Origin: an uncultured Pelagibacteraceae bacterium
Lineage (GTDB): Bacteria; Pseudomonadota; Alphaproteobacteria; Pelagibacterales; AG-422-B15
Assembly: GCA_902521655.1 (NCBI GenBank)
Contig: CABYSM010000008.1
Location: 1 to 43,795, forward strand
Reading direction: 5' to 3'
Length of the DNA: 43,795 nt
Shown here one piece after another: positions 26,991 to 35,816 of the stretch (positions are counted from its first letter, which is position 1; every line of letters starts with the position of its first letter). Under the pieces are notes generated by a model. That model did not search any database. It was not told the DNA's origin and saw nothing but the letters and a program-made list of their open reading frames with translations. Both the position numbers and the translations under genes were made by a program.

Positions 26991-27590
26991 ATGAAGATAT
27001 ATAAACCATTTGGACCAACAATTGGAAAAACAAAACTGACACTAAGTGCGGTCGCTCGTTTAAACAAATTTTCTGAACAAGTGTCTAATAATAAAAGGCT
27101 CTCGAAAAGATATGACTATGATCACAGATTAGTGGGAAGCATGAAACAGCAGTTTAGGATACCCTCAAAAATCTTAAAAATTGGAATTGAAAAACAGATT
27201 ATTAAGTCTGTAAAAGATTATTATGACAAAACACTTAATATCAAAGTTAAAAAAATAAGAATAGAAAAAGCTTGGATAGTCAGCCAATTTGCTGGAGATT
27301 TTAATCCACCACATTTACATAGAGGTAATATTAGTGGAGTAGGTTATTTAAAGATACCGAGTTCAATTAAGCGTAATAAAGAAAAAGATTTAGCAGGATT
27401 AATTTCTTTCTTTGATGGCCGAGTGTCTCTTCCAAGAAATAGCCCGCCGCTTGTGAAACATAGAGAGACTTTTAAGCCCAGAGAAGGAGATTTATACATA
27501 TTTCCATCATTTCTAATGCATGACGTTCACCCTTTTAGAGGAGATGGAGAAAGAAGGTGCTTTTCCTTTAATGCATTTGTTGATGCATAA
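26991..27590 (+). CDS. Putative 2OG-Fe(II) oxygenase (phage/marine-type family)
   Basis: 199-residue protein with a double-stranded beta-helix oxygenase signature: PPHLHRGNISGVGYLK supplies the first iron ligands, and FPSFLMHDVHPFRGDGERRCFSFN supplies the distal His and the 2-oxoglutarate-binding Arg. This small family (putative 2OG-Fe(II) oxygenase, PF13759-like) is frequent in marine Alphaproteobacteria and cyanophages, and its substrate is not known to me. The ATG is eight bases after the tRNA-Arg CCA, so it may share the tRNA transcript and be released by tRNA 3' processing. It stops three bases short of the convergent tsaC stop. Confidence 0.78.
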   Translation: MKIYKPFGPTIGKTKLTLSAVARLNKFSEQVSNNKRLSKRYDYDHRLVGSMKQQFRIPSKILKIGIEKQIIKSVKDYYDKTLNIKVKKIRIEKAWIVSQFAGDFNPPHLHRGNISGVGYLKIPSSIKRNKEKDLAGLISFFDGRVSLPRNSPPLVKHRETFKPREGDLYIFPSFLMHDVHPFRGDGERRCFSFNAFVDA

Positions 27591-27593
27591 TTT

Positions 27594-28232
27594 TTAATCA
27601 AGCAACAAATTTTTTTTTAAATTACGTTCAATTGATTTTTTTGAAATAGAACCTTTTCTTAAGAGGTTTATTTTGTTTTTATTCACTTCAACCAAAGTTG
27701 ATTCTGAAAAGCTCATTCTGTAGTGACTACTTATCGCATGCGTAACATCATCATTATAAAGTAGGCTAAGATGATTGATATTATTACTATTTTTTTCTTG
27801 ATGAATATTTGCACTGGTAGTTGCGAGCGGCTTATTAACGACCTTAAGTAAGTTCATAACATCTTTATTTTTTGGAATGCGAATTCCTATTTTTGAAAGT
27901 CTTTTATCACCGTTATAGATATTTCTATTTTTTTTTCTAAGTATAAGCGTAAGGGGTCCAGGCCAGTAATGTGTTGCTAAGAACTCCTCAACATCATTGA
28001 AATATGCATATTTTTTTGCCTCTTTTATGGACTTTACAAATAAAATAAGTGGATAGGTTCTTGGTCTTTTCTTAATTTTGAAAATATTTTCAACCCCTTT
28101 CTCGTTAGTTGCATCTGCTGCAATGCCATAAACAGTATCTGTTGGTATAATTATTGTTTTACCATTCAGTAGACTTCTAGCAGCTAATTTTATAGAGTTT
28201 ATATTGGCTTTAATTACTTTTTTTGAATTCAT
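27594..28232 (-). CDS. tsaC: L-threonylcarbamoyladenylate synthase TsaC (Sua5/YciO/YrdC family)
   Basis: 212-residue enzyme making threonylcarbamoyl-AMP from threonine, bicarbonate and ATP, the first step of t6A37 modification in tRNAs that read ANN codons. The family motif IIPTDTVYGIAADA (~29-42), the KKRPRTYPLILFV segment and TTSANIH are clear. It is the short form, lacking the Sua5 C-terminal domain. The start is two bases from the divergent deacetylase-family start, so their upstream regions lie inside each other's coding sequence. Confidence 0.92.
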   Translation of the reverse strand: MNSKKVIKANINSIKLAARSLLNGKTIIIPTDTVYGIAADATNEKGVENIFKIKKRPRTYPLILFVKSIKEAKKYAYFNDVEEFLATHYWPGPLTLILRKKNRNIYNGDKRLSKIGIRIPKNKDVMNLLKVVNKPLATTSANIHQEKNSNNINHLSLLYNDDVTHAISSHYRMSFSESTLVEVNKNKINLLRKGSISKKSIERNLKKNLLLD

Positions 28233-28234
28233 CT

Positions 28235-29164
28235 ATGACACAAACTTTTGTATATTTTGACGACTGTTTTAAAGGTCACGTACAATCCTTGGATTATCCA
28301 GAGTGTTCCGATCGTGTCCAAAATATCATTGAACTCATAAATAAAGAAGAGTTTAAAAATATAATAATTAAACAACCTAATAAAATAGAGCAATCACTTA
28401 TTTCTGCTGCCCATGATGAGAAATTTGTTAAGGAAACTCTTGCAAGATTTCCATCTGATGATCAAATAGTTTTCTTAGATCAAGAAACTCCAGTTTCAAA
28501 AGGTTCTCTGGATGCAACCTTAAGAGCTGCCGGAGCGGGAATAGACGCGGTAAATGCTATAATGAGCAATAACAGTCATAATGCTTTTTGTATTGTCAGG
28601 CCACCTGGTCATCATGCATGTTATGATCGATCAATGGGTTTTTGTGTTTTTAACAACGTTGCAATTGCTGCACATTATTTAATTAACAAGTATAAGTTTA
28701 AAAACATAGCCATTATTGATTTTGATGTTCATCATGGAAATGGTACTCAAGATATATTCTATAATAATTCAAAAGTTACCTATTACTCAACACACCAGTA
28801 TCCCCTATACCCCGGTACAGGTGATGTAAATGAAATAGGAGTAGGTAATATTGTTAATGTTCCACTCATATCAGGAACAAATTCAGATAAATATCAGCAG
28901 ATATTTGATGAAAGAATTGTAAAAAAATTAGAAGAGCAAAGGCCAGATTTCCTTCTAATTTCTGCTGGGTTTGACGCGCATACAAAAGATCCTCTCGCCT
29001 CGCTGGAGCTTGAAGAAAATGATTTTAGGCTAATTACAAGCAAGTTAAGAGAAATTGCAAATAAATATTGTGGAGGAAAAATAATATCGATGCTTGAAGG
29101 TGGTTATGATATAAAAGCACTAGAAAATTCAATGATTACGCATCTAAGTGAGCTCCAAAAATGA
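28235..29164 (+). CDS. Histone deacetylase-family (AcuC/acetylpolyamine amidohydrolase-like) protein
   Basis: 309-residue zinc-dependent amidohydrolase of the HDAC superfamily. Catalytic His pair RPPGHHACYD (126-127), zinc ligands Asp164 and His166 (DFDVHHGNGTQ) and Asp247 (SAGFDAHTKDPL) are all present, with the closing GGYD motif near the end. Bacterial members deacetylate acetylpolyamines, acetyl-lysine or other small amides; the substrate here is unknown. I chose ATG 28235 over the TTG at 28223. It overlaps xseB by four bases; HDAC-xseB-ispA is an arrangement I know from other Alphaproteobacteria. Confidence 0.9.
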   Translation: MTQTFVYFDDCFKGHVQSLDYPECSDRVQNIIELINKEEFKNIIIKQPNKIEQSLISAAHDEKFVKETLARFPSDDQIVFLDQETPVSKGSLDATLRAAGAGIDAVNAIMSNNSHNAFCIVRPPGHHACYDRSMGFCVFNNVAIAAHYLINKYKFKNIAIIDFDVHHGNGTQDIFYNNSKVTYYSTHQYPLYPGTGDVNEIGVGNIVNVPLISGTNSDKYQQIFDERIVKKLEEQRPDFLLISAGFDAHTKDPLASLELEENDFRLITSKLREIANKYCGGKIISMLEGGYDIKALENSMITHLSELQK

Positions 29165-29394
29165 GTAAAATTCCTGAGGAAATAAATAAACTATCTTTTG
29201 AAAAAGCAATGGAAGAACTATCTGAAATTGTAGAGAATCTTGAAAGTGGGAATATAGATTTAGAAAAGTCTATTGAGTATTATACTAGAGGGTCGCATCT
29301 TAGATCTCATTGTCAGAGGAAATTAGATGAGGCGGTCCTTAAGCTCGACGAAATTAAAGTATTGTCTGATGGAAAAATCTCAAAAAAAAAGTGA
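29161..29394 (+). CDS. xseB: Exodeoxyribonuclease VII small subunit XseB
   Basis: 77-residue helical protein, the small subunit of exonuclease VII, which degrades single-stranded DNA from both ends. The core LSFEKAMEELSEIVENLESGNIDLEKSI is the family signature, and length and charge are typical. It starts inside the preceding gene's stop (ATGA) and ends directly at the start of the prenyltransferase gene (TGA then ATG), so three genes are translated in tight succession. The large subunit xseA is not in this window. Confidence 0.94.
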   Translation: MSKIPEEINKLSFEKAMEELSEIVENLESGNIDLEKSIEYYTRGSHLRSHCQRKLDEAVLKLDEIKVLSDGKISKKK

Positions 29395-30213
29395 ATGAGG
29401 CATCAGACCATCAAAAAAGATTTGAGAAGTTTTAGTAAAGAATTTAATCCATTTCTAAAAAAAAAATTTATTCTAGATAAAAACACCTTAAATCAATCAA
29501 TTAAATATTCGATAAATTCTGGCGGAAAAAGATTCAGGCCATATTTGGTTTATATATTTGGTAAAGAATTTCAATTGTCAAAAAATACAATTTTTAATTT
29601 AGGTTCTGCTATTGAAATGCTGCATAACTATTCATTAGTGCATGATGATTTGCCATCTATGGACAATGATAAATATAGGAGGGGGAAGAAAACAACTCAT
29701 TACAAATATAATGAATTTACAGCTGTTCTTGCTGGTTGTGGGCTTCTGACAAAATCCTATTTAACTATAGCGAGTAAGAAATTTAATTTAAGCGAAGGTA
29801 AAAAAATAAAATTGATACAGCTATTGAGTGAATTTTCAGGTGAAAAAGGTTTGTTATTAGGACAATATATTGATTTAAGCTCTTCAAATATAAAATTAGA
29901 AGAAAGGATTGAGCTAAATCAACTTAAAACAGGAGTATTAATGTCATTTTGTTGTCAGGCAGTAGCAATATGTGCTGGAAAAAGTAAAAAAATTGAAAAA
30001 TCTCTTGCTGATATAGGAATGTATATTGGTGAAATTTTTCAAATAAATGATGATTTTGAAGACTTTCCAAGTATGTCAGCAAAAAATAAAAAGTTTCTTG
30101 AGAATTACAAATTTAAACTTTCTCAAAAAATTTTTTCAATTTTCAAAAAAATAAATCTTAAAAATAAGAAAACTTATTTACTTATTGAATTTTTATTAGA
30201 CCTTAAAGTTTAA
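29395..30213 (+). CDS. ispA: Polyprenyl synthetase, probable farnesyl diphosphate synthase IspA
   Basis: 272-residue short-chain prenyltransferase building farnesyl (or geranyl) diphosphate from IPP and DMAPP. The first aspartate-rich motif is in [12 protein letters not shown] (DD-x4-D form, typical of bacterial FPPS, with GGKRFRPYL ahead of it) and the second is INDDFEDF. It is slightly short at the C-terminus for the family (~290-300). The context after xseB supports IspA; the usual third member, dxs, is absent. It ends convergently with aroC, sharing TTAA at 30210-30213. Confidence 0.9.
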   Translation: MRHQTIKKDLRSFSKEFNPFLKKKFILDKNTLNQSIKYSINSGGKRFRPYLVYIFGKEFQLSKNTIFNLGSAIEMLHNYSLVHDDLPSMDNDKYRRGKKTTHYKYNEFTAVLAGCGLLTKSYLTIASKKFNLSEGKKIKLIQLLSEFSGEKGLLLGQYIDLSSSNIKLEERIELNQLKTGVLMSFCCQAVAICAGKSKKIEKSLADIGMYIGEIFQINDDFEDFPSMSAKNKKFLENYKFKLSQKIFSIFKKINLKNKKTYLLIEFLLDLKV

Positions 30214-31292
30214 CTGCACTGAGCCTTGTTACGCATGATGTGATCAGCTAACACACATGCTGTCATTGCTTCAGCAATAGGAACTGCCCTTAAACCCACA
30301 CATGGATCGTGCCTTCCTTTTGTGGATATGGTTGTATTCTTTAATCTATTATTAATCGTCTTTTTTGTTTTTAAGATTGAAGATGTTGGCTTCACTGCAA
30401 TACTGATATTTATATCTTGACCGCTTGAAATACCTCCTAAAATGCCACCAGAATTATTCGATGAAAAGGAAATTTTCTTACCGTTAGCTCGTATTTCATC
30501 TGAATTTTCATCACCAGTGATTTCAACAGACTCATTTCCTAAACCAATCTCAACTCCTTTAATCGCGTTGATGCTCATCATTGCGGATGCTAAGTCAGCA
30601 TCTAATTTACCGTAAATAGGCTCACCAAGTCCTGAAGGAACATTCTTTGCATTTACGAGTATTTTTGCACCTAAAGAAGTTCCGTTTTTACGTGTTACAT
30701 CTAAATACTCTTCCCATGTCGATAGGATTTTTTTGTCAGGACAAAAGAAATTATTTTTACGAACTTCATGCCAGTTAAAATGCTGTGGATTTATGCTCAT
30801 CTTCCCAATTTGTGTTACTGCCCCTTGTATCAATATCTTTTTCTTTGAAATATGACCAATAACTTTTCTAGCTACCGCTCCTGCAGCAACACGACTAGCT
30901 GTTTCTCGAGCAGATGAGCGACCACCTCCGCGGTAGTCTCTTATTCCGTACTTAAGAAAGTAAGTAATGTCTGCATGGCCAGGTCTAAACTTATTCTTTA
31001 TTTCAGTATAATCTTTTGATTTTTGATCCTTGTTCCAGATTAAGAGCAAAATAGGTGTACCAGTTGTTTTTCCATCAAAAACCCCAGAGAGAATAGAAAC
31101 CTTGTCATCTTCTTTTCTCTGAGTTACAAAACGAGAGGTTCCGGGTTTTCTCATATCTAAATATTTTTGAATATCTTTTTCATTAAGTGGAATCATTGGA
31201 GGACATCCATCAATTACACAACCAATAGCTACACCATGGGACTCTCCCCAAGTGGTAAAACGAAATAATTTGCCAAATGTATTATGTGACAT
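30210..31292 (-). CDS. aroC: Chorismate synthase AroC
   Basis: 360-residue enzyme turning 5-enolpyruvylshikimate-3-phosphate into chorismate with reduced FMN, the last common step to aromatic amino acids and folate. N-terminal [17 protein letters not shown], the [29 protein letters not shown] region and C-terminal [19 protein letters not shown] are the three family signatures, and the length is normal. It is three bases behind ispB on the same strand, so the two are probably cotranscribed. Confidence 0.97.
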   Translation of the reverse strand: MSHNTFGKLFRFTTWGESHGVAIGCVIDGCPPMIPLNEKDIQKYLDMRKPGTSRFVTQRKEDDKVSILSGVFDGKTTGTPILLLIWNKDQKSKDYTEIKNKFRPGHADITYFLKYGIRDYRGGGRSSARETASRVAAGAVARKVIGHISKKKILIQGAVTQIGKMSINPQHFNWHEVRKNNFFCPDKKILSTWEEYLDVTRKNGTSLGAKILVNAKNVPSGLGEPIYGKLDADLASAMMSINAIKGVEIGLGNESVEITGDENSDEIRANGKKISFSSNNSGGILGGISSGQDINISIAVKPTSSILKTKKTINNRLKNTTISTKGRHDPCVGLRAVPIAEAMTACVLADHIMRNKAQCS

Positions 31293-31295
31293 GGT

Positions 31296-32276
31296 TTACT
31301 TTTCTCTTATCGCCAAGTTATCTACTAAACTTGTAAGATACACCTTATATCTATTATCTTCAAATTTATTAATACTCGACTTTGCTTTTTCATTATATTT
31401 GAGCAGAAAATCAATCGACTTTTGATAAGAGTCAGTTTTTTTCATTAATTTTAATAAAACAGTAAGATCTTTCTTATTTCTTTTTTTCTTAAGAAATAGT
31501 TTTGCAATAATTACTTTTGATTTCTGATCAGAATCTCTAAAGCATCGTATCACAGGATATGTAACTTTTCCTTCGTAAAAATCTTTCCCAATTGATTTAC
31601 CCATTTTATTTGAATGTCCAAAATAATCTAAGATATCATCTGACAACTGAAACGACATGCCAAAATAATATCCAAATTCATTAAATATTTTTTGAATTTT
31701 ATTATTTTGTTGTGCAATTATGGTTGGAAGAAAGCATGATACTCTAAACAGCTCTGCTGTTTTAGCATTAATAATTGATAGGTATTGTTTTTCACTCAAT
31801 TTTATATTTTGGGTATTGCCAACATCTTGTATTTGGCCTCTCGCTAGTACGAGCGAAGTTTGTGATAAGATCTCTAAAAGCTTAAGTGACTTATTTTTGA
31901 CCATGAGTTTAAATGCCTTACTTAAAAGATAGTCACCCACGAGGACGCTAACCTTATTGCCCCAAATTTCGTTAGCACTTTTCTTGCCTCTGCGTATTTT
32001 TCCAGTATCTATAACGTCATCATGCAATAAAGTTGCGTTATGTATGAATTCAATGCATACAGCCAGCGTCACATCAGCATTACCTCTATATTTAAGCATT
32101 CTGGAAATAATAAGTGTCAGAAGTGGTCGAATTTTCTTTCCATCAGAATTGATTAAGTGACCAGCCGTTGCAGTTATGAGTTTTTCCTCATCCTTTATAT
32201 TGTCTTTGATTTCTTTATTAACTCTTTTTAGAGAGGACCTTAAGGTTTTTGAAAGGGCATGAATAGGATGACTCAT
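31296..32276 (-). CDS. ispB: Long-chain polyprenyl diphosphate synthase (octaprenyl/decaprenyl type) IspB
   Basis: 326-residue trans-prenyltransferase that makes the side chain of ubiquinone. GKKIRPLLTLI, the first aspartate motif LLHDDVIDTG (DDxxD), GDYLLSKAF and the second motif LSDDILDYFG with the GK(S/D)FYEGKVTYPVI stretch are as expected of the IspB group. The first motif has the two-residue DDxxD spacing, unlike the ispA gene nearby. Chain length (C40 or C50) cannot be read from sequence by eye. A 95-base divergent gap separates it from the S49 peptidase gene. Confidence 0.92.
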   Translation of the reverse strand: MSHPIHALSKTLRSSLKRVNKEIKDNIKDEEKLITATAGHLINSDGKKIRPLLTLIISRMLKYRGNADVTLAVCIEFIHNATLLHDDVIDTGKIRRGKKSANEIWGNKVSVLVGDYLLSKAFKLMVKNKSLKLLEILSQTSLVLARGQIQDVGNTQNIKLSEKQYLSIINAKTAELFRVSCFLPTIIAQQNNKIQKIFNEFGYYFGMSFQLSDDILDYFGHSNKMGKSIGKDFYEGKVTYPVIRCFRDSDQKSKVIIAKLFLKKKRNKKDLTVLLKLMKKTDSYQKSIDFLLKYNEKAKSSINKFEDNRYKVYLTSLVDNLAIREK

Positions 32277-32293
32277 TTAATAAACTAATGTTT

Positions 32294-32321
32294 TTGTTTT
32301 ATATTTTGCTGTAGTTATAAT
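32294..32321 (+). promoter_or_regulatory. Candidate sigma-70 promoter for the S49 peptidase-glyS pair
   Basis: A consensus -10 hexamer TATAAT (32316-32321) follows a weak -35 TTGTTT (32294-32299) at a 16-base spacing, about 50 bases before the ATG at 32372. The gap is AT-rich, so the -35 is only modest support; the perfect -10 and the position in a divergent intergenic region are what make it credible. Confidence 0.45.
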
Positions 32322-32371
32322 ATAGTCTCGAATAATTAAAAGTTATAGATTTCTGGTAAATAATTCTAAAT

Positions 32372-33178
32372 ATGAGCATCTTTTCAACTAAAACTCGCAT
32401 TAATATTGTTGGCTTAAGAGGAGTAATTGGTGACCTTGGTAGGTTCCAAAAAGGACTAACTCTTGAAAATTGTTCAAACATACTTGATAAAACTTTTACT
32501 TACAAAAAACCAAACGTTGTTGTTATTAAAATTAATTCTCCTGGTGGGTCTCCAGTTCAATCAGAGTTGATCTATGATAGAATTAAAACTCTTTCAAACA
32601 AAAATAAAGTAAAAGTGATCACTATTGCTGAAGATGTCGCCGCCTCAGGAGGCTATATGCTAATGTGCGCAGGTGATATTCTCTTGGCAAATAAAAGTTC
32701 TATCGTTGGGTCAATAGGAGTTATTAGCGCATCTTTTGGATTTAAAAAACTTATTGATAAAGTTGGTATTAAAAGAAGAGTTTTTACTAAAGGAGACCGT
32801 AAATCATTTTTAGATCCTTTTGAGGAAGTATCAAAAAAAGATGTATCAAAATTAATAAAGGTTCAAGATAGCATTTTTGAAAATTTCAAAGACTTAGTCC
32901 TAAAGAGTAGAAAAAAGAAGATAAAGCCCACTCAAGTTTTCAATGGTGAATTCTGGACTGGAGAACAAGGAAAAAACATTGGATTAGTGGATTCCAATGA
33001 AAATTTGAATACCTATCTTGAAAAAAATTATGGAAAAAACATAAAGATAAGACATATTGAGGAAAAAAAATCTTTTGTAAAAAATTTATTCAGTAGTAGA
33101 TACGGTTCTAATGATCTGGTTGATCAATTTATTCAGGCAATAAAGGAAAATTCTTTTTGGAGCCGTTATGGTCTCTAA
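32372..33178 (+). CDS. S49-family serine peptidase (SppA/SohB-like)
   Basis: 268-residue single-domain peptidase of the SppA/SohB group, which degrades cleaved signal peptides in membranes. The catalytic Ser92 is in [12 protein letters not shown] and the likely general base Lys144 in [20 protein letters not shown] and SIVGSIGVI are family landmarks. No signal peptide or clear transmembrane helix is visible, so it may be peripheral or cytosolic, unlike E. coli SppA. Its end overlaps the glycyl-tRNA synthetase start by 11 bases, suggesting coupled translation. Confidence 0.88.
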   Translation: MSIFSTKTRINIVGLRGVIGDLGRFQKGLTLENCSNILDKTFTYKKPNVVVIKINSPGGSPVQSELIYDRIKTLSNKNKVKVITIAEDVAASGGYMLMCAGDILLANKSSIVGSIGVISASFGFKKLIDKVGIKRRVFTKGDRKSFLDPFEEVSKKDVSKLIKVQDSIFENFKDLVLKSRKKKIKPTQVFNGEFWTGEQGKNIGLVDSNENLNTYLEKNYGKNIKIRHIEEKKSFVKNLFSSRYGSNDLVDQFIQAIKENSFWSRYGL

Positions 33179-34526
33179 AAATATGGAAGAACTTGTTTCT
33201 CTTTGTAAAAGACGGGGCTTTATATTCCAATCAAATGAGATTTACGGAGGACTTCAGGGAGTTTATGATTACGGGCCACTTGGTGTCGAATTAAAGAATA
33301 ACCTTAAATTGTCCTGGTGGAAATCTATGATTTATGAAAGGGATGATGTCGAGGGCTTGGATGCATCTATCCTAACGGGAAAGCAAGTTCTTAAACACTC
33401 AGGACACGAAGATACATTTTCTGATCCACTAGTTGATTGTAAAAGTTGCAATCATAGATTTAGAGCTGACCAACATAATGACAATAAATGTCCTCAGTGT
33501 GGTTCAATAGACTTAACTGATCCACGGCCTTTCAATTTAATGTTTAAAACTGCGGTTGGACCGGTTGATGATGGAAGTAACTATGCATACTTAAGACCTG
33601 AAACGGCGCAACAAATATTCACTAATTTCAAAAATATTTTAGACTCTACGAATAAAGTAGTACCTTTTGGTATCGCGCAGATAGGTAAAGCTTTCAGAAA
33701 CGAAGTGACTCCTGGAAAATTTATTTTTCGAGTTCGAGAGTTTGAGCAAATGGAGCTTGAATTTTTTATTGAACCTGGAAAAGATGAAACGTGGCATGAC
33801 TACTGGGTTGCTCAAAGGTACGATTGGTGGGTTCATCAAGGAATTGATCCCAATAATCTAAAAAAACTTAATGTAGAAAAAAGTGATTTATCTCATTACT
33901 CAAAAGCAACAGTAGATTTGATGTATGAATTCCCTCACGGTTTAGAAGAATTAGAGGGAATAGCCAACAGAACAGATTTTGATTTAGGTTCACATACAAA
34001 AAACCAGAGCGACTTTAAAATTTCTGCAGAAGTTATGGAAAATAAAAACTCAACTACAAAACTCGCTGTTCAAAATTCTGAAAGTAAAGATTGGTTTATA
34101 CCTTACGTGATTGAGCCATCAGCAGGGGTTGATAGGGGAGTCTTAGCACTTTTAAATGAAGCTTACCGTGAAGAAAAGTTAGAAAATGATAACACGCGTA
34201 TTGTGTTAGCACTTAAACCTCATTTGTCTCCTATCAAAGCTGCTGTTATTCCCCTTAAAAGAAACAATGAAGAGTTAGTTAATAAGGCGAGAAATATAAA
34301 AAAAGATTTGCAAACACTTGGATTGGGCCGAGTAATTTTAGAAAATTCAGGCAATATTGGTAAAGGTTACAGAAGGCATGATGAAATTGGCACTCCTATA
34401 TGTATAACTGTAGATTTTGAAACCTTGGAAGATGAAACTGTAACAATAAGAGACCGCGATACTATGCAACAAAAAAGAGTCTCAATAAAAGAACTTACAG
34501 CTGAGTACCAAAAAATTTTTGAATAA
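33168..34526 (+). CDS. glyS: Glycyl-tRNA synthetase, single-chain homodimeric (alpha2) type
   Basis: 452-residue class II synthetase charging tRNA-Gly. It starts [22 protein letters not shown], the hallmark of the eukaryote/archaea/Thermus-type dimeric enzyme. Zinc-like Cys pairs (CKSC and CPQC), motif 2 [21 protein letters not shown], motif 3 [14 protein letters not shown] and a C-terminal anticodon-binding domain ([15 protein letters not shown]) follow. It is not the GlyQ/GlyS alpha2beta2 enzyme usual in Proteobacteria. A GGAG site six bases before 33168 supports this start. It abuts the convergent GNAT gene with no gap. Confidence 0.95.
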   Translation: MVSKNMEELVSLCKRRGFIFQSNEIYGGLQGVYDYGPLGVELKNNLKLSWWKSMIYERDDVEGLDASILTGKQVLKHSGHEDTFSDPLVDCKSCNHRFRADQHNDNKCPQCGSIDLTDPRPFNLMFKTAVGPVDDGSNYAYLRPETAQQIFTNFKNILDSTNKVVPFGIAQIGKAFRNEVTPGKFIFRVREFEQMELEFFIEPGKDETWHDYWVAQRYDWWVHQGIDPNNLKKLNVEKSDLSHYSKATVDLMYEFPHGLEELEGIANRTDFDLGSHTKNQSDFKISAEVMENKNSTTKLAVQNSESKDWFIPYVIEPSAGVDRGVLALLNEAYREEKLENDNTRIVLALKPHLSPIKAAVIPLKRNNEELVNKARNIKKDLQTLGLGRVILENSGNIGKGYRRHDEIGTPICITVDFETLEDETVTIRDRDTMQQKRVSIKELTAEYQKIFE

Positions 34527-34985
34527 TTAAATATTTCTTCCAGGAAAATCAAATGCCTTGAATGGCCATGATTCCTCTAGCCAACTTTTAATTGTGGTTC
34601 CTAGTTCAGGCTCGAGACCCTCTCTCAAAAGATTTTCTTTGATCCAGAAAAAAACTTGAACTTCATATTGAGTATCTGCTGAAGGATAAATATAACAACA
34701 GCCTATAATTTTATTACTTTCTGGAGATAAAACAGTATACGCAAAAGAGTGACCTAAGGTAAACTCTCTTTGATGCCAGCCAAGATCAATTAAATTTTCT
34801 TGCAAAGATAAACCTTTGGGCCATTCACTGTTATCCATCAATTTATAAAGATGATCTACGCTACTCATTACTACTTCGTAGTCTTCTTCTACATACTCTA
34901 TTGTGAGTGGACGTAATACAAATTTTTCTGTTATATATTCAGTTGGAGCATTAAATTCATTAGGAATGATTGACCTGCTGTACAT
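34527..34985 (-). CDS. GNAT-type N-acetyltransferase-like protein
   Basis: 152-residue protein with the general pattern of small GCN5-related acetyltransferases: EKFVLRPLTIEYVEEDYEVV at the start, a central FAYTVLSPESNKIIGCCYIYP strand pair and an FFWIKENLLREGL segment. The acetyl-CoA loop (normally Q/RxxGxG/A) is not recognisable, so catalysis is uncertain. It begins directly after the nadC stop codon, which puts it at the end of the nad operon, but I see no functional link to NAD synthesis. Confidence 0.65.
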   Translation of the reverse strand: MYSRSIIPNEFNAPTEYITEKFVLRPLTIEYVEEDYEVVMSSVDHLYKLMDNSEWPKGLSLQENLIDLGWHQREFTLGHSFAYTVLSPESNKIIGCCYIYPSADTQYEVQVFFWIKENLLREGLEPELGTTIKSWLEESWPFKAFDFPGRNI

Positions 34986-35816
34986 TTAGATATTTAATCC
35001 AAAATCTACATTATTAATGCTGTGAGTAAGATGGCCTATAGAGATACGGTTCACTCTTGTCTTTGCATAAGACAAAAGATTTTTTAAATTTATTTTTCCC
35101 GATGCTTCACATTCAAATCTACCATTTATAATTTTAAGACAATTTTTGACCTGTCCTGGGGTCATGTTGTCTAATAAAACCACTTCAACTTTTTGATCAA
35201 TAATTTCTTTAAGCTGACTTATATTATCTACTTCAACAGTAATTTTTTTCTTTGGATTAAATTTTCTAAGTTTGTGAATACATTCTTTTATGTCAGAATT
35301 TGTCTTCAAATGATTATCTTTAATGAAAAAGAAATCATCGAGCGTTTCTCTATTAATATAAGCCCCTCCGACTGTTAGTGCATATTTTTCAAGTTTACGA
35401 ATACCAGCAATGGTTTTACGAGTAGAATAGATTTTTGAACCATATGGATTAGCTATATCTGAAAATTTTTTTGCTTTAGAAGCAATACCAGACATTAAGC
35501 CTAAAAAGTTTAGCACAGTTCTTTCCGCAGTTAGGATACTTTGCGTTTTTCCTATTATTGTAATTATTTTTTCTCCCTTGCTTACGAGTTCGCCATCTTT
35601 CTTAAGAATTTTAATTTTTAGTGACTTATCTAATTTTTTAAAGGTCTGTTCAGCAAATTTAACACCACATATTACAGCTCTTTCTTTGACAACAATTGTT
35701 GCTTTTGAAATAGATGATTTAGGTATTAATACCTTTGATGTTATGTCGCCCTCTCTTCCTATGTCTTCCAAGAGAGCTGTAAGTATTAGCTGATTTATAT
35801 ATTTTTTAGTTAACAA
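34986..35816 (-). CDS. nadC: Nicotinate-nucleotide pyrophosphorylase (quinolinate phosphoribosyltransferase) NadC
   Basis: 276-residue enzyme joining quinolinate and PRPP to give nicotinate mononucleotide, CO2 and PPi. EDIGREGDITSKVL near the N-terminus, ERTVLNFLGLMSGIASKAK, TRKTIAGIRKLEKYALTVGG and the late EVDN, LLDNM and FECEASGKIN elements are the NadC pattern. Its start overlaps nadB by 11 bases. It is third in the nadA-nadB-nadC operon for de novo NAD synthesis from aspartate. Confidence 0.95.
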   Translation of the reverse strand: MLTKKYINQLILTALLEDIGREGDITSKVLIPKSSISKATIVVKERAVICGVKFAEQTFKKLDKSLKIKILKKDGELVSKGEKIITIIGKTQSILTAERTVLNFLGLMSGIASKAKKFSDIANPYGSKIYSTRKTIAGIRKLEKYALTVGGAYINRETLDDFFFIKDNHLKTNSDIKECIHKLRKFNPKKKITVEVDNISQLKEIIDQKVEVVLLDNMTPGQVKNCLKIINGRFECEASGKINLKNLLSYAKTRVNRISIGHLTHSINNVDFGLNI

